DNA of 64,000 bases from assembly GCF_016617615.1 (NCBI RefSeq), contig NZ_JAACYA010000001.1, positions 62,001 through 126,000 on the forward strand, written 5' to 3'. A model generated the notes under the pieces. It made no database searches. It saw nothing but the letters and a program-made list of their open reading frames with translations, and was not told the DNA's origin. Positions 54,493 through 63,013 of the stretch are shown here, piece by piece. The translations under genes and the position numbers were made by a program. The stretch comes from Persephonella atlantica. Its GTDB lineage: Bacteria; Aquificota; Aquificia; Aquificales; Hydrogenothermaceae. Position 1 is the stretch's first letter. The number at the start of each line of letters is the position of its first letter.

Positions 54493-54810
54493 GCAGTTTT
54501 CAGATAAAAAGGAAGTTTTTACTAATTTTTCCACAGTATCTACTTTAATTTCCTTTTCTGAAGTCAAAACCATAAAAAAGCTTTCACAATCAATAACAGA
54601 TATGTATCCGTTTATTCCTTTTATACACACGTAATCTCCTCCAAAGTTGTTAGATATAGAAACAAGAACAGTTATAAGGTCTGATACTCTCTTTGCTGTG
54701 TCAAGTTCTAACTTGTAAGAAATAATTAACTCCCCTTCTTCATCAAAAAATGCTGCCCCATCACAATTACAGGCAGACAGGACAGCTTTTAGTTCCTTTA
54801 GTGATAACAT
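54481..54810 (-). CDS. Roadblock/LC7-like small protein
   Basis: A roughly 109-residue cytoplasmic protein with helix-strand order of the roadblock fold: LSLKELKAVLSACNCDGAAFFDEEG, then a long helix (AKRVSDLITVLVSISNNF), and strands ending FFMVLTSEKEI. The family assignment is by pattern only. GGGGGGATGGTG lies before the ATG at 54810; ATG at 54816 is too close to that site. Its 3' end overlaps the LpxL-like gene by 12 bases. Confidence 0.6.
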   Translation of the reverse strand: MLSLKELKAVLSACNCDGAAFFDEEGELIISYKLELDTAKRVSDLITVLVSISNNFGGDYVCIKGINGYISVIDCESFFMVLTSEKEIKVDTVEKLVKTSFLSENCSGI

Positions 54811-54902
54811 CACCATCCCCCCTTTTTAATAACTCATTATTAATATTTGCATACTATTACTGTAATGTCAATTCAGTGTAAATATTCAGTCAGTATCTCT
54901 GG

Positions 54903-54908
54903 TATAAT
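54903..54908 (+). promoter_or_regulatory. Likely -10 element of hemL
   Basis: TATAAT lies 28 bases before the hemL ATG. No strong -35 hexamer is seen in the AT-rich upstream sequence. Confidence 0.45.
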
Positions 54909-54936
54909 TATTCAAAAAAAACAATAAGAGGAGAAG

Positions 54937-56220
54937 ATGAGAAGAGAAAACTCAATAAAACTTTTCAAAGAAGCCCAAAAATATCTCGTAGGTGGTGTTA
55001 ATTCCCCTGTAAGAGCATTCAAATCTATCGGTATGGAACCACTCTTTATACAGAAAGGCAAAGGCAGTAGAGTTTGGGATGTTGACGGTAATGAGTACAT
55101 AGATTATGTTCTGTCATGGGGACCTCTGATTTTAGGACATGCTCACGACCAGATTATAAATGCAATAAAACAGATATCAAATTACGGAACAAGCTTTGGA
55201 GCTCCAACAGAGATAGAGATAGAGATGGCAAAAGCTGTTATTGATGCTGTTCCATCTGTAGAGATGGTTAGATTTGTAAACTCAGGGACAGAAGCCACAA
55301 TGTCAGCAATAAGACTGGCAAGGGGATATACAGGGAAGAAAAAGATTATCAAGTTTGATGGGTGTTATCATGGGCATGGAGACTCTCTTTTGGTTTCTGC
55401 AGGTTCTGGAGTTGCAACACTTGGCATACCCGGAACACCGGGAATTCCTGAAGAGTTAGCCCAGCTTACAATTGTTCTGCCGTACAACGACATTGATGCG
55501 GTGGAAGAAGCATTCAAAAAGCACGGAGATGACATAGCCTGTGTAATAATAGAGCCTGTTGCTGGTAATATGGGGGTTGTTGCCCCATCTGAAGAGTATC
55601 ACCAGAGATTGAGAGAGATAACAGAAGAATACGGAGCTCTACTTATATGGGATGAGGTTATGACAGGTTTCAGGCTGTCACTGGGAGGTGCTCAGGAACT
55701 TTATGGTATACAGCCAGACCTTACAACAATGGGTAAGGTTATAGGGGCAGGCCTGCCTGTTGGGGCATATGGTGGAAAAAAAGAGATAATGATGTATGTT
55801 GCACCGGAAGGACCTGTTTATCAGGCTGGGACACTGTCAGGAAACCCTCTTGCTATGGCAGCAGGACTGAAGCAACTTGAGATACTAAAAGATAAAAATC
55901 CATATCCAGAGTTAGATGCAAGAGGGGAAAAATTAGAAAAAGGTATGAGAGAGCTGATAGATAAATATGGAATAAAAGCAACAGTTAACAGAGTGGGTTC
56001 AATGATAACAATGTTTTTTACAGACAGAGAAGTGAAGAACTTTGATGATGCAAAATCCTCAGACCTTGAACTGTTCAACAAATTCTATAAATTAATGCTG
56101 GATAAGGGTATTTACCTTGCACCCTCCCAGTTTGAGGCTTCTTTCCTCAGCACAGCTCACAGTGATGAGGATATAAACAGAACCCTTAACGCTATAGAAG
56201 ATACTTTTAAACAGCTGTAA
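54937..56220 (+). CDS. hemL: Glutamate-1-semialdehyde 2,1-aminomutase
   Basis: HemL makes 5-aminolevulinate from glutamate semialdehyde in the C5 tetrapyrrole route. It opens [19 protein letters not shown] and has [37 protein letters not shown] and the PLP-Lys motif [18 protein letters not shown] (Lys ~268). At 427 residues it is full length. AAGAGGAGAAG precedes the ATG. Confidence 0.97.
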   Translation: MRRENSIKLFKEAQKYLVGGVNSPVRAFKSIGMEPLFIQKGKGSRVWDVDGNEYIDYVLSWGPLILGHAHDQIINAIKQISNYGTSFGAPTEIEIEMAKAVIDAVPSVEMVRFVNSGTEATMSAIRLARGYTGKKKIIKFDGCYHGHGDSLLVSAGSGVATLGIPGTPGIPEELAQLTIVLPYNDIDAVEEAFKKHGDDIACVIIEPVAGNMGVVAPSEEYHQRLREITEEYGALLIWDEVMTGFRLSLGGAQELYGIQPDLTTMGKVIGAGLPVGAYGGKKEIMMYVAPEGPVYQAGTLSGNPLAMAAGLKQLEILKDKNPYPELDARGEKLEKGMRELIDKYGIKATVNRVGSMITMFFTDREVKNFDDAKSSDLELFNKFYKLMLDKGIYLAPSQFEASFLSTAHSDEDINRTLNAIEDTFKQL

Positions 56221-56229
56221 GGAGGAAAG

Positions 56230-56622
56230 ATGGAAAAGTCACCGGTTCAGCAGAGGGTTGACAGCTGGATTGAAAGCTGGAATGAGCATAATTTAGATAA
56301 AATTATGGAAAACTATGCTGAAACAGCAGAGCTGTTTGACCCAAAGATAAAGGATGTATATCCAGACATTCTGACTTTGGAAGGGAAAGAAAGCATAAAA
56401 AACTACTACAATGTAGTCCTGAAAGTGTTTCCTGAGCTTAAAATAAAACCTTTAGGTCTGTGGATTAAAAATCATGTGGCACTACTTGAGTACTACATAT
56501 ACACCTCTGAAGATGCAAAAATAGATGTGATATCAAAGTTTTACCTGAATAAAGAAAACAAAATACAGGGGCATTTTGTTTATTATGGACTGAGTTATAA
56601 AGAACTGAAGGAGGAGAAATGA
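56230..56622 (+). CDS. NTF2-like / SnoaL-like domain protein
   Basis: A 130-residue protein with the cone-like NTF2 pattern: VDSWIESWNEHNLDKIMENY, then TAELFDPKIKD, GKESIKNYYNVVLKVFPEL and a terminal beta sheet. Members bind small ligands or catalyse diverse reactions; no specific function is predicted. AAGGAGGAAAG precedes the ATG, 9 bases after hemL, and nrdR follows at 5 bases. Confidence 0.72.
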   Translation: MEKSPVQQRVDSWIESWNEHNLDKIMENYAETAELFDPKIKDVYPDILTLEGKESIKNYYNVVLKVFPELKIKPLGLWIKNHVALLEYYIYTSEDAKIDVISKFYLNKENKIQGHFVYYGLSYKELKEEK

Positions 56623-56627
56623 CATAG

Positions 56628-57086
56628 ATGAAATGTCCAAACTGTGGCTCTCTTAATGACAAGGTTGTTGATACACGACAGTCAAAAGATGGGACAGTTA
56701 TCAGAAGAAGAAGGGAATGTTTAGACTGTGGTTTTAGATTTACAACCTACGAGAGATACGAAGAAGAAAAGATAGTGGTCAAAAAGAAGAATGGAACAAC
56801 AGAGCCTTTTAGCAAAGATAAAATAATCAGAGGCATCAGGCTGGCTTCAAAGAACAGGCCTGTGTCAGAAAGGCAGATGGTTCAGATTGCAGATGAGATA
56901 GAAAAGTATCTCCTTGAGGAAGGTAAGCTGGTTGTGGAAAGTACAGAGATAGGAGACCTCGTTCAGGAAAGACTGAAAAAGATTGACACTGTTGCTTACC
57001 TGAGATTTAAATCTGTTTACAATGAGTTCAAAGACCTGAAAGATTTTGAAAGGGCATTAAAAGAGATAGAAGAGAGGGAGAAGTAG
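56628..57086 (+). CDS. nrdR: NrdR, transcriptional repressor of ribonucleotide reductase genes
   Basis: A 152-residue NrdR with the N-terminal zinc ribbon MKCPNCGS ... CLDCGFRFTTYERY (Cys3, 6, 31, 34). The ATP-cone domain (~49-140) starts IVVKKKNGTTEPFSKDKI. It senses dATP/ATP and represses nrd operons. No nrd gene or NrdR box was recognised in this window. GGAGGAGAAATGACATAG-type sequence precedes its start. Confidence 0.95.
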   Translation: MKCPNCGSLNDKVVDTRQSKDGTVIRRRRECLDCGFRFTTYERYEEEKIVVKKKNGTTEPFSKDKIIRGIRLASKNRPVSERQMVQIADEIEKYLLEEGKLVVESTEIGDLVQERLKKIDTVAYLRFKSVYNEFKDLKDFERALKEIEEREK

Positions 57087-57093
57087 TCCCTCT
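57073..57093. terminator. Possible hairpin between convergent nrdR and parB
   Basis: AGAGGGA (57073-57079) pairs with TCCCTCT (57087-57093) around a 7-base loop containing the nrdR TAG. Flanking T tracts are poor, so a bidirectional terminator is only possible. Confidence 0.35.
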
Positions 57094-58042
57094 ACTCATA
57101 CCTTTCTATGATGCTGTAGATTTCCCTCAGTTTTTTTTCAATCTGTTTTTCTATCTTTTTCTTTTCTTCTTCTGGTAGTTTTCTGTATATGGAAGAGAAC
57201 TTTTTGTTAATTTCCCTGAAGTTCTCTTTAAAGGGATTCTTTACCCTCTTTTCAGCTTCTTCTCCCAATATCTCCTTTACCTTTGTTTCTACCTCTTTTT
57301 TAGACAGATTGTTTCTTACAATCTCTTCAATAAGAGCTTTCATCTTTTCTGGATACTTTCTTAGCTTGTTCACTTCTATGGCGAGACTGTAAGACCAGCC
57401 GTGTTTCCTGATGGCTTCCTTTATTTCAGGTGCCACATTTAGTATCTTAAGTCTTTCTATAAACGTTCTGAGATTTGTTCCAGAGAGTTTCTGGAGGGTT
57501 TTTTCTATCATCTGTCCTTCTGCTTTCTCTTTTTCTGTCAGACTTTTTATGTTTCCTGATATGTAGTTAAAAATCTTCCTTGCAGTTTTTATCACTTCTT
57601 CTTTATCTTTTTTCAGAACAAATGAGAGATACTCAAGCTGTGAAATCAGTTTATCGTAGTCGTTCAGGTCTTCTCTCTGGGCATTTTCTGATATCATCAA
57701 TGCAAGGGCAGTCTCTTCATCAACATCAAGTATTATGGCTGGTATCTTGTCCCGCTTTAGATACTCAAAAGCTTTTATCCTTATGTATCCTATAATTCTT
57801 TCATAATTTCCGTCTGGCAGTTTTCTTACCACTATAGGTTGAGCAAGTCCAAAGGCTTTTATATTTTCTGCAAGCTCAACAACTCTCTGGGGACTTACAT
57901 AACTTCTGTCGTGGAAGCGGGGATTTTTAATCTTTGAAATTTCTATCTCTTCAGGCTTTACTTCCTGAATAGTCTGCACAGCCTCCTTTACCTTTTTTGA
58001 GCTTTTTGTATCTAAAACATCTTCAAATATCCCAATATCCAT
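57092..58042 (-). CDS. ParB-family partition protein, plasmid-like
   Basis: A 316-residue ParB/RepB-type protein. The N-terminal CTPase-related domain has KNPRFHDRSYVSPQRVVELA, IGYIRIKAFEYL (in place of the usual GERRxRA) and ENAQREDLNDYDKL. A DNA-binding region follows (LSGTNLRTFIERLKIL) and an acidic/basic C-terminal tail (KKFSSIYRKLPEEEKKK). These deviate from chromosomal Spo0J/ParB and look more like plasmid forms. It is 10 bases after parA. No TGTTTCACGTGAAACA-type parS was seen. Confidence 0.8.
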   Translation of the reverse strand: MDIGIFEDVLDTKSSKKVKEAVQTIQEVKPEEIEISKIKNPRFHDRSYVSPQRVVELAENIKAFGLAQPIVVRKLPDGNYERIIGYIRIKAFEYLKRDKIPAIILDVDEETALALMISENAQREDLNDYDKLISQLEYLSFVLKKDKEEVIKTARKIFNYISGNIKSLTEKEKAEGQMIEKTLQKLSGTNLRTFIERLKILNVAPEIKEAIRKHGWSYSLAIEVNKLRKYPEKMKALIEEIVRNNLSKKEVETKVKEILGEEAEKRVKNPFKENFREINKKFSSIYRKLPEEEKKKIEKQIEKKLREIYSIIERYE

Positions 58043-58052
58043 TTTTTACCTC

Positions 58053-58904
58053 CTAAACAGTAATTTCAGAATGTATCAGCACTCTTCTAAGTATTTCATC
58101 TGTGATGTTCTCAAGTGTCAGCAGTATGTCTCTCTGGGCTTTTTTCTCCTTTTCTATGTATTCTCTTATGGAAACTCTTTTACCTGCTGCCTCAGCCCAG
58201 GCTATCCTGTCTTTTATAGGCTCAAAAAACAGCTCCTGTGATGCTACCTTTATAAAGTCATACCTGCTTAAAATGTCAGGGATGGTTTGCTTTAATGAGT
58301 TTAAAACATCGTTGTGTTCCTTAAGTCTCGGCTTATATGCAACAGGTATAAATCCCAGTATTGACAGCTCAAGACGGAATGTCATCACTGCCTGAATAAC
58401 TGTCTGTAGTGTTCCCACTAAACCTGTTGAATCTACAAAGGTCAGTCTTGTTGGAATAAGAATGTAATCGCTTGCTGCTATTGTTCCCACTGTCAGAGCC
58501 CCTGAGTCTGCAGGAGAATCTATAAGAACAAAGTCATACTCTTCAGACAGCCCTTTTTTGCCAAACCCTCCTCTCAAAAAGTTGGATAATACCAGTTCTT
58601 TGCCCATTCTTCCGCTTTCTGCCTCTTCTCTCAATCCCTGATTGGAAGGAATCAAGTGGAGATTATCATCAATTTCAACCGGTTTTACTTCTTCACCGCT
58701 GAATATCCTCCTGATGTCGTGCTCTCCGTCAGCAAATTCTGACAGTCTGTTAAACCCAAAAAGCATCGTTTGAGTTCCCTGTGGGTCGTAATCTACCACT
58801 AAGACCCTGTATCCCCTCCTGCACAGTTCGTGGGAAAAGGCATTGGTTAGACTGCTTTTACCTGCTCCTCCCTTTTGATTGACGAGGCCTACGATTTTTC
58901 CCAT
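58053..58904 (-). CDS. ParA-family ATPase
   Basis: A 283-residue Walker-type ATPase with the deviant P-loop NQKGGAGKSSLTNAF (~8-22), DYDPQGTQTM and LIDSPADSGAL. No N-terminal HTH is present, so it is not an SopA/ParA type Ia. IREYIEKEKKAQRDILL near the C-terminus is helical. With the adjacent ParB it likely segregates DNA or positions a large cargo. A GTCTTAA repeat/palindrome lies just upstream. Confidence 0.88.
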   Translation of the reverse strand: MGKIVGLVNQKGGAGKSSLTNAFSHELCRRGYRVLVVDYDPQGTQTMLFGFNRLSEFADGEHDIRRIFSGEEVKPVEIDDNLHLIPSNQGLREEAESGRMGKELVLSNFLRGGFGKKGLSEEYDFVLIDSPADSGALTVGTIAASDYILIPTRLTFVDSTGLVGTLQTVIQAVMTFRLELSILGFIPVAYKPRLKEHNDVLNSLKQTIPDILSRYDFIKVASQELFFEPIKDRIAWAEAAGKRVSIREYIEKEKKAQRDILLTLENITDEILRRVLIHSEITV

Positions 58905-58926
58905 CTTTACACCTCTTAGATTGGTT

Positions 58927-58989
58927 GTCTTAAAAACTGTTCGGAAGATTTTTGAGTTTCCTTAAACTTAAGACAGAAAACTGTCTTAA
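58927..58989. promoter_or_regulatory. GTCTTAA repeat and palindrome in the parA / receiver-protein intergenic region
   Basis: The perfect palindrome TTAAGACAG-AAAA-CTGTCTTAA spans 58968-58989. A third GTCTTAA lies at 58927-58933. The set sits between two divergent starts (58904 and 59063), with a TATAAT at 59018-59023 for the rightward gene. Candidates are an operator for ParB or an autoregulator, or a parS-like centromere. It could also fold as a stem-loop, but no T tract marks a terminator. Confidence 0.6.
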
Positions 58990-59062
58990 AAAAGATGTTC
59001 CATTTACAAAAAATGATTATAATTATTATGAAATTTATAAATTTATATCTCAGGAGGGGATT

Positions 59063-59989
59063 ATGAACATAGCCATCATAAGCTTTGATCAGGATCTGGT
59101 TACAGGGCTGGCTAAAAAACTGCCGGACTTTCAGGTAAAAGGCTATACAGATAGTCTCAGCCTTCTAAGAGAGATATCATTTTTTGACCCAGAGATTATT
59201 ATCTACGATGCAACAGGTGGAGACCTTGCTTTTAATGCTCTGGAATTTTTCCTGTCAAGGGAACAGGTGAAGGGTAAAAAGATAAAAGTTCTCATATCAA
59301 AGGATAATCCCATTGATGATAAGTCTTTATCCCAATTTTCAAGCCTGGACTTTTATGATAAAGAGACAGAACTGGAAAAACTGGTACAGGACATAAAAGA
59401 AACTGAACTGGAAGAAGCTACAGTGGAGTCTTTTGAAGAAAACTACCAGCCACCAACAGATATGGAAGCCCTTTTAGCTACAGAAAATCCCAACCCTGAA
59501 ACAGAGGAAATAGATCTGTCTATGGAAACGGAAGGTATAGAAGATGTAAATGAGCTGCTTAAAGAAATGGAAAGCATATCTGTAGAAGAAACTGCGCCAC
59601 CAAAGAAAGAAGAGAAAAAGACAGCAAAAACTGTAAAAGAAGAAACGGTAAATACAGGAGGAACATTAAAGATAACTGTAGAAATATCTCCAGAAGATAT
59701 CAGAGAAACTGTTCTGAAAACAGCTGTGGAAAAACTGATAGAGGAGATTAAATCCGACATTGACATACAGAAGATAAAGGAAGACCTCCAGAAAGATTTC
59801 TTTGACAGACTTGAAAAAGAGCTGAAAGATTCTGCTGAGGAAATAAAAGAAAACATTAAAAATAAGATATTTGAAAGTATAGAAAGCGAGCTAAAGGAAA
59901 AGGTAAAAGAAAGTATCAAGGAAGACGTTACGAGAATAACCACAGAGCTTGTTAAAGAGAAGCTCAATCAGGTTTTTGGAAGTAAATAG
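59063..59989 (+). CDS. Receiver-like domain with long charged helical tail
   Basis: The ATG at 59063 (AGGAGGGGATT upstream) gives 308 residues; the open frame extends upstream to 58952, through the palindrome, without a ribosome site. Residues ~1-110 resemble a CheY-like receiver: IAIISFDQDL with Asp9/11, PEIIIYDATGGDLAF with Asp49 as a candidate phosphoacceptor, and a terminal Lys100 in LDFYDKETELEKLV. A Glu/Pro/Thr-rich linker (~115-200) leads to a helix-rich, highly charged C-terminus (~205-308). It lacks an output domain. The layout resembles FrzS-type polarity proteins; this is only an analogy. Confidence 0.65.
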   Translation: MNIAIISFDQDLVTGLAKKLPDFQVKGYTDSLSLLREISFFDPEIIIYDATGGDLAFNALEFFLSREQVKGKKIKVLISKDNPIDDKSLSQFSSLDFYDKETELEKLVQDIKETELEEATVESFEENYQPPTDMEALLATENPNPETEEIDLSMETEGIEDVNELLKEMESISVEETAPPKKEEKKTAKTVKEETVNTGGTLKITVEISPEDIRETVLKTAVEKLIEEIKSDIDIQKIKEDLQKDFFDRLEKELKDSAEEIKENIKNKIFESIESELKEKVKESIKEDVTRITTELVKEKLNQVFGSK

Positions 59990-60851
59990 GCTTTAGAAGG
60001 TATGCAAGGGCAGCTATCACAGCTGCTCCTGTTAGCATAAATATGTGAACAAACACAGAAGCAAGTAGAGCTCTTTCCTTATCAATGCCTAAAAGTATCA
60101 ATACTCCTGCATATCCACCCTCGTATGTTCCAATTCCTGCAATGCCGTGAATCGGCAGTATAGTTGTTACATCTCCAGCTGAAGCTGCAAAAAATGCTCT
60201 GACAAATCCAAGGTCAATACCTGCCGGTAAAACAAGATAAAATGAGCTGAATTTTAGGAAAAACGTAAGGACTGAAAGACCGTATAAAACCGTTATATTT
60301 CTGAGGCTCAGCTTACTTTTTTTGAACTCTTCTAACTTTTTGTAATTTATAACCGAAGATAGATGTTTTAAAATAACGGCAGAAATAGGCATAACAATAA
60401 TAAGCAGAAAAGCATAAAGATAAAAGCCTTTTAAAAAAAGCAGTGCCGCCCCAAAAACAGAAAATAAAGATATGGCATCAAATATTCTGACAGTAAAAAA
60501 GGTTATGGCACTTTCTGAGAAAGGTATATTTTCTTTTTTTAGCATATAAAAAAATGACAGTTCTCCTGTTCTGAAAGGAAGAAATATGTTAAAAACTGTA
60601 TTAAATGCAGTTATTCTGAACAGCTTTCTAAAGTCCTTTATGGATAGTGTCAGTTTCCATCTCAGCGTTCTCGTAATGTAAGACAGAAAATAAAGAAAAA
60701 AAGCCACAATCACGTTTACTGGATTTATCTGTCTGAAAAACTGGGCGAACTTTTCAAAACCTATGACAGCATAAAACAGATACAGGAATCCTGCTGTTAT
60801 TCCAATAGATACAGATATCTCAAATAGCTTAACTAACTTTTTCTTCAACAA
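59964..60851 (-). CDS. Flippase-like membrane protein (UPF0104 / LPG-synthase TM family)
   Basis: A 295-residue protein with about eight membrane segments. FLYFLSYITRTLRWKL, TGELSFFYMLKKENI and the C-terminal PIHGIAGIGTYEGGYAGVLILLG match the AglD/YbhN flippase-like family (lysylphosphatidylglycerol synthase TM region). It follows a glycosyltransferase gene (23-base overlap), so it may move a lipid-linked sugar. The start is TTG. Its end overlaps the convergent receiver-like gene by 26 bases. Confidence 0.82.
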   Translation of the reverse strand: MLKKKLVKLFEISVSIGITAGFLYLFYAVIGFEKFAQFFRQINPVNVIVAFFLYFLSYITRTLRWKLTLSIKDFRKLFRITAFNTVFNIFLPFRTGELSFFYMLKKENIPFSESAITFFTVRIFDAISLFSVFGAALLFLKGFYLYAFLLIIVMPISAVILKHLSSVINYKKLEEFKKSKLSLRNITVLYGLSVLTFFLKFSSFYLVLPAGIDLGFVRAFFAASAGDVTTILPIHGIAGIGTYEGGYAGVLILLGIDKERALLASVFVHIFMLTGAAVIAALAYLLKPIYFQKPD

Positions 60852-61827
60852 GTCCCCTGTTGACAGTTTCTAATTTCTGATTTCTGATTATCTCTCTGAT
60901 AATGTAAGGTCTTTTTCCCTGTGATTCATAATATGTTCTGGTAATCAGCTCAGCAACAATACCTGTTGATATAAGCTGTATCCCAGACAAAAAAAACAGC
61001 GTTCCAAAAATAAGCAAAGGTCTGTTTCCAATATCCTGTCCTAAAAAAAGCTTTACTCCTACAAGATAAAGGAGGACTGCTGTTCCAAGTAGCAGTAGAA
61101 CAGCCCCGGAACCTCCTAAAATTCTGAGGGGTTTTGTCCTGTAATCAAGGAGAAACTTTACAAGTATTAAATCAAGTAGTACCTTAAATGTCCTTGAAAT
61201 TCCATACTTAGATTTACCGTATATTCTTGGGTGGTGTTTAACAGGAATTTCTGTAACCTTTGCTCCGATAGCTTTTGACAGAGCAGGTAAAAATCTGTGC
61301 ATCTCCCCATAAAAGTCAAGATTTTTTGCCACTTCCGACCTGTAAGCTTTTAGTGAGCATCCATAATCGTGTAGATGAACACCTGTTACTTTTGATATAA
61401 GCCAGTTGGCAATCCTTGAAGGGAGTGTTCTGCTGAGGAATGCATCTTTTCTGTCTTTTCTCCATCCACTGACAATGTCATACCCTTCCTCAATCAGCTC
61501 TAAAAGTCGTGGTATATCCTCTGGGTCGTTCTGAAGGTCTCCGTCCATTGTTATTATGATGTCTCCTTTTGCAGTTTCAAAACCTGCAGACATAGCAGCT
61601 GTCTGACCAAAATTTTTCCTGAAGTTTACGCCAACTACATGGGGGTCTTTCAGGGAAAACTCCTTTATTATTTCCCACGAACGGTCTGTGGAGCCATCGT
61701 TTACAAAGATAATCTCGTAACTTTTCCCAATTTTCTCAAGTACATCTTTCAGTTTTTCATACAGAATAGGAAGATTCTCTTCTTCGTTGTAAATAGGTAT
61801 AACTACTGATAAATCTACCTTTTCCAT
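60829..61827 (-). CDS. Membrane-anchored family 2 glycosyltransferase (polyprenyl-phosphate sugar transferase type)
   Basis: A 332-residue GT2 enzyme. SVVIPIYNEEENLPILYEKL, FVNDGSTDRSWEII, ITMDGDLQNDPEDI (DxD-like) and GWRKDRKDAFLSR place it with the DPM1/ArnC/GtrB group. Two C-terminal membrane helices (~230-255, 265-290) anchor it. Such enzymes make polyprenyl-P-sugars used to modify envelope polymers. Downstream lies the flippase-like gene, upstream the TPR-SPOR lipoprotein. Confidence 0.88.
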   Translation of the reverse strand: MEKVDLSVVIPIYNEEENLPILYEKLKDVLEKIGKSYEIIFVNDGSTDRSWEIIKEFSLKDPHVVGVNFRKNFGQTAAMSAGFETAKGDIIITMDGDLQNDPEDIPRLLELIEEGYDIVSGWRKDRKDAFLSRTLPSRIANWLISKVTGVHLHDYGCSLKAYRSEVAKNLDFYGEMHRFLPALSKAIGAKVTEIPVKHHPRIYGKSKYGISRTFKVLLDLILVKFLLDYRTKPLRILGGSGAVLLLLGTAVLLYLVGVKLFLGQDIGNRPLLIFGTLFFLSGIQLISTGIVAELITRTYYESQGKRPYIIREIIRNQKLETVNRGLVEEKVS

Positions 61828-61837
61828 CTTTCTCCTT

Positions 61838-63013
61838 TTACATTCTTATAAATTTAACAATCCCCCTCAGTCCAAGAGGTTTTAGCTTCTTCCTGTAAAA
61901 TCTTGAAGCTTCCCTATACTCCTTGAAGTATCCTATTATAACAGAATATACGGTGTTTTCGTCTATTGTTTCCTCTTTAAGCTCTGGCGTAAAGCCTTTT
62001 GATCTCAATTTCTCAATAATCTCCATAGCTTTGTTTTCATCTGAAAATCTGCCAACAAGCACATAGAAACGAATTTTAGGTTTTATGACAGATTTCTTTT
62101 CTTCATTGGTTTTCTTTGCTATCTCTAATCTTTCTGACTGGTTTTTTTCTTCCTCCTTTTTCTCCTGCGGTACTACTTTATTAGGTTGTACTGCAGTTTC
62201 TTTCTCTTCTGGGATTTTTTCTATCTTCTGTTCTGTTTTTTCTATTATCTTTCTATCTGTTAAATTCAGTAATCTGTTTATCTTGATCAGGAGCAGATCA
62301 TCGTCTCTTGCTAATTTTTTTGCTTTCAACAGGTACTCTTTGGCTTTTTCATAATCTCCAAGCTGAATATAGACATCTCCAAGGCCTAAATAGATCTGAG
62401 GATTGATAAGGCCCTTCTCTTTTGCCATAAGATAAACAGTAAGGGCATCATCATATCTTTTCTCTTCCAGAAACAGCTCTCCCAGTGATATGTACGCAGG
62501 GAGCAGAAAGGAGTTATATGACAGAGCCTTTTTCAGATTTTCTTCGTATAACTTCAGGTTTCCCATCTGCCTGTATATAAGTGCGATGTTATATATTGCC
62601 ACATCCTTTTTAAGATAATTGGGATTTTCTGCAGCTTTTTTGAAATACCACAACGCTTTTTCATACTGTTTTTCCTTCGCAAGGAGTGTTCCGAGATTTG
62701 TGTATGTTTCTGCCCTGTCAGGGTCTTTCTCTATAGCTTTCAGAAACATTTCTTTTGCTTTTTCTACCTCTCCCACATTACTGTATGCAATTCCAAGGGC
62801 ATTCAATATCTCAGGATTGTTTGGATCTATCTCAGAGGCTCTACTGAGATAGTAAAGTGCCTGAGAGTTGTTTCCAGAGTTCAGGTAAGACAATCCAATC
62901 TTATAGTAGTATGTTGCATTCTGTACTGTTTTTTCTTCTGTTTTGTATGGTTTTGGTGCGCAGGAGTAAAGAATAATCAGTGCTGCAGTAAACAAAATCT
63001 GAACAAACTTCAT
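61838..63013 (-). CDS. TPR lipoprotein with C-terminal SPOR domain
   Basis: A 391-residue lipoprotein: signal sequence with lipobox LYSC (Cys18), then about six TPR repeats (~28-240). A Lys/Glu-rich linker follows, then a SPOR domain (~318-391) with FYVLVGRFSDENKAMEIIEKL. SPOR domains bind denuded peptidoglycan glycans at division sites. Its start overlaps the stop of the sigma54 regulator gene (ATGA). Confidence 0.88.
   Translation of the reverse strand: MKFVQILFTAALIILYSCAPKPYKTEEKTVQNATYYYKIGLSYLNSGNNSQALYYLSRASEIDPNNPEILNALGIAYSNVGEVEKAKEMFLKAIEKDPDRAETYTNLGTLLAKEKQYEKALWYFKKAAENPNYLKKDVAIYNIALIYRQMGNLKLYEENLKKALSYNSFLLPAYISLGELFLEEKRYDDALTVYLMAKEKGLINPQIYLGLGDVYIQLGDYEKAKEYLLKAKKLARDDDLLLIKINRLLNLTDRKIIEKTEQKIEKIPEEKETAVQPNKVVPQEKKEEEKNQSERLEIAKKTNEEKKSVIKPKIRFYVLVGRFSDENKAMEIIEKLRSKGFTPELKEETIDENTVYSVIIGYFKEYREASRFYRKKLKPLGLRGIVKFIRM

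Noticed and set aside
57092-58904. parAB as evidence for a nearby replication origin or integrated plasmid
   Set aside because: No dnaA, DnaA-box cluster, parS, integrase or replication gene is visible in the flanks.
58952-59062. N-terminal extension of the receiver-like protein
   Set aside because: It would run through the GTCTTAA palindrome and has no ribosome site; ATG 59063 follows AGGAGGGGATT.
59443-59967. Minus-strand 174-codon frame rich in Ser and Phe
   Set aside because: Reverse complement of the Glu/Lys-rich helical tail of the receiver-like protein; such composition is expected of an antisense shadow.
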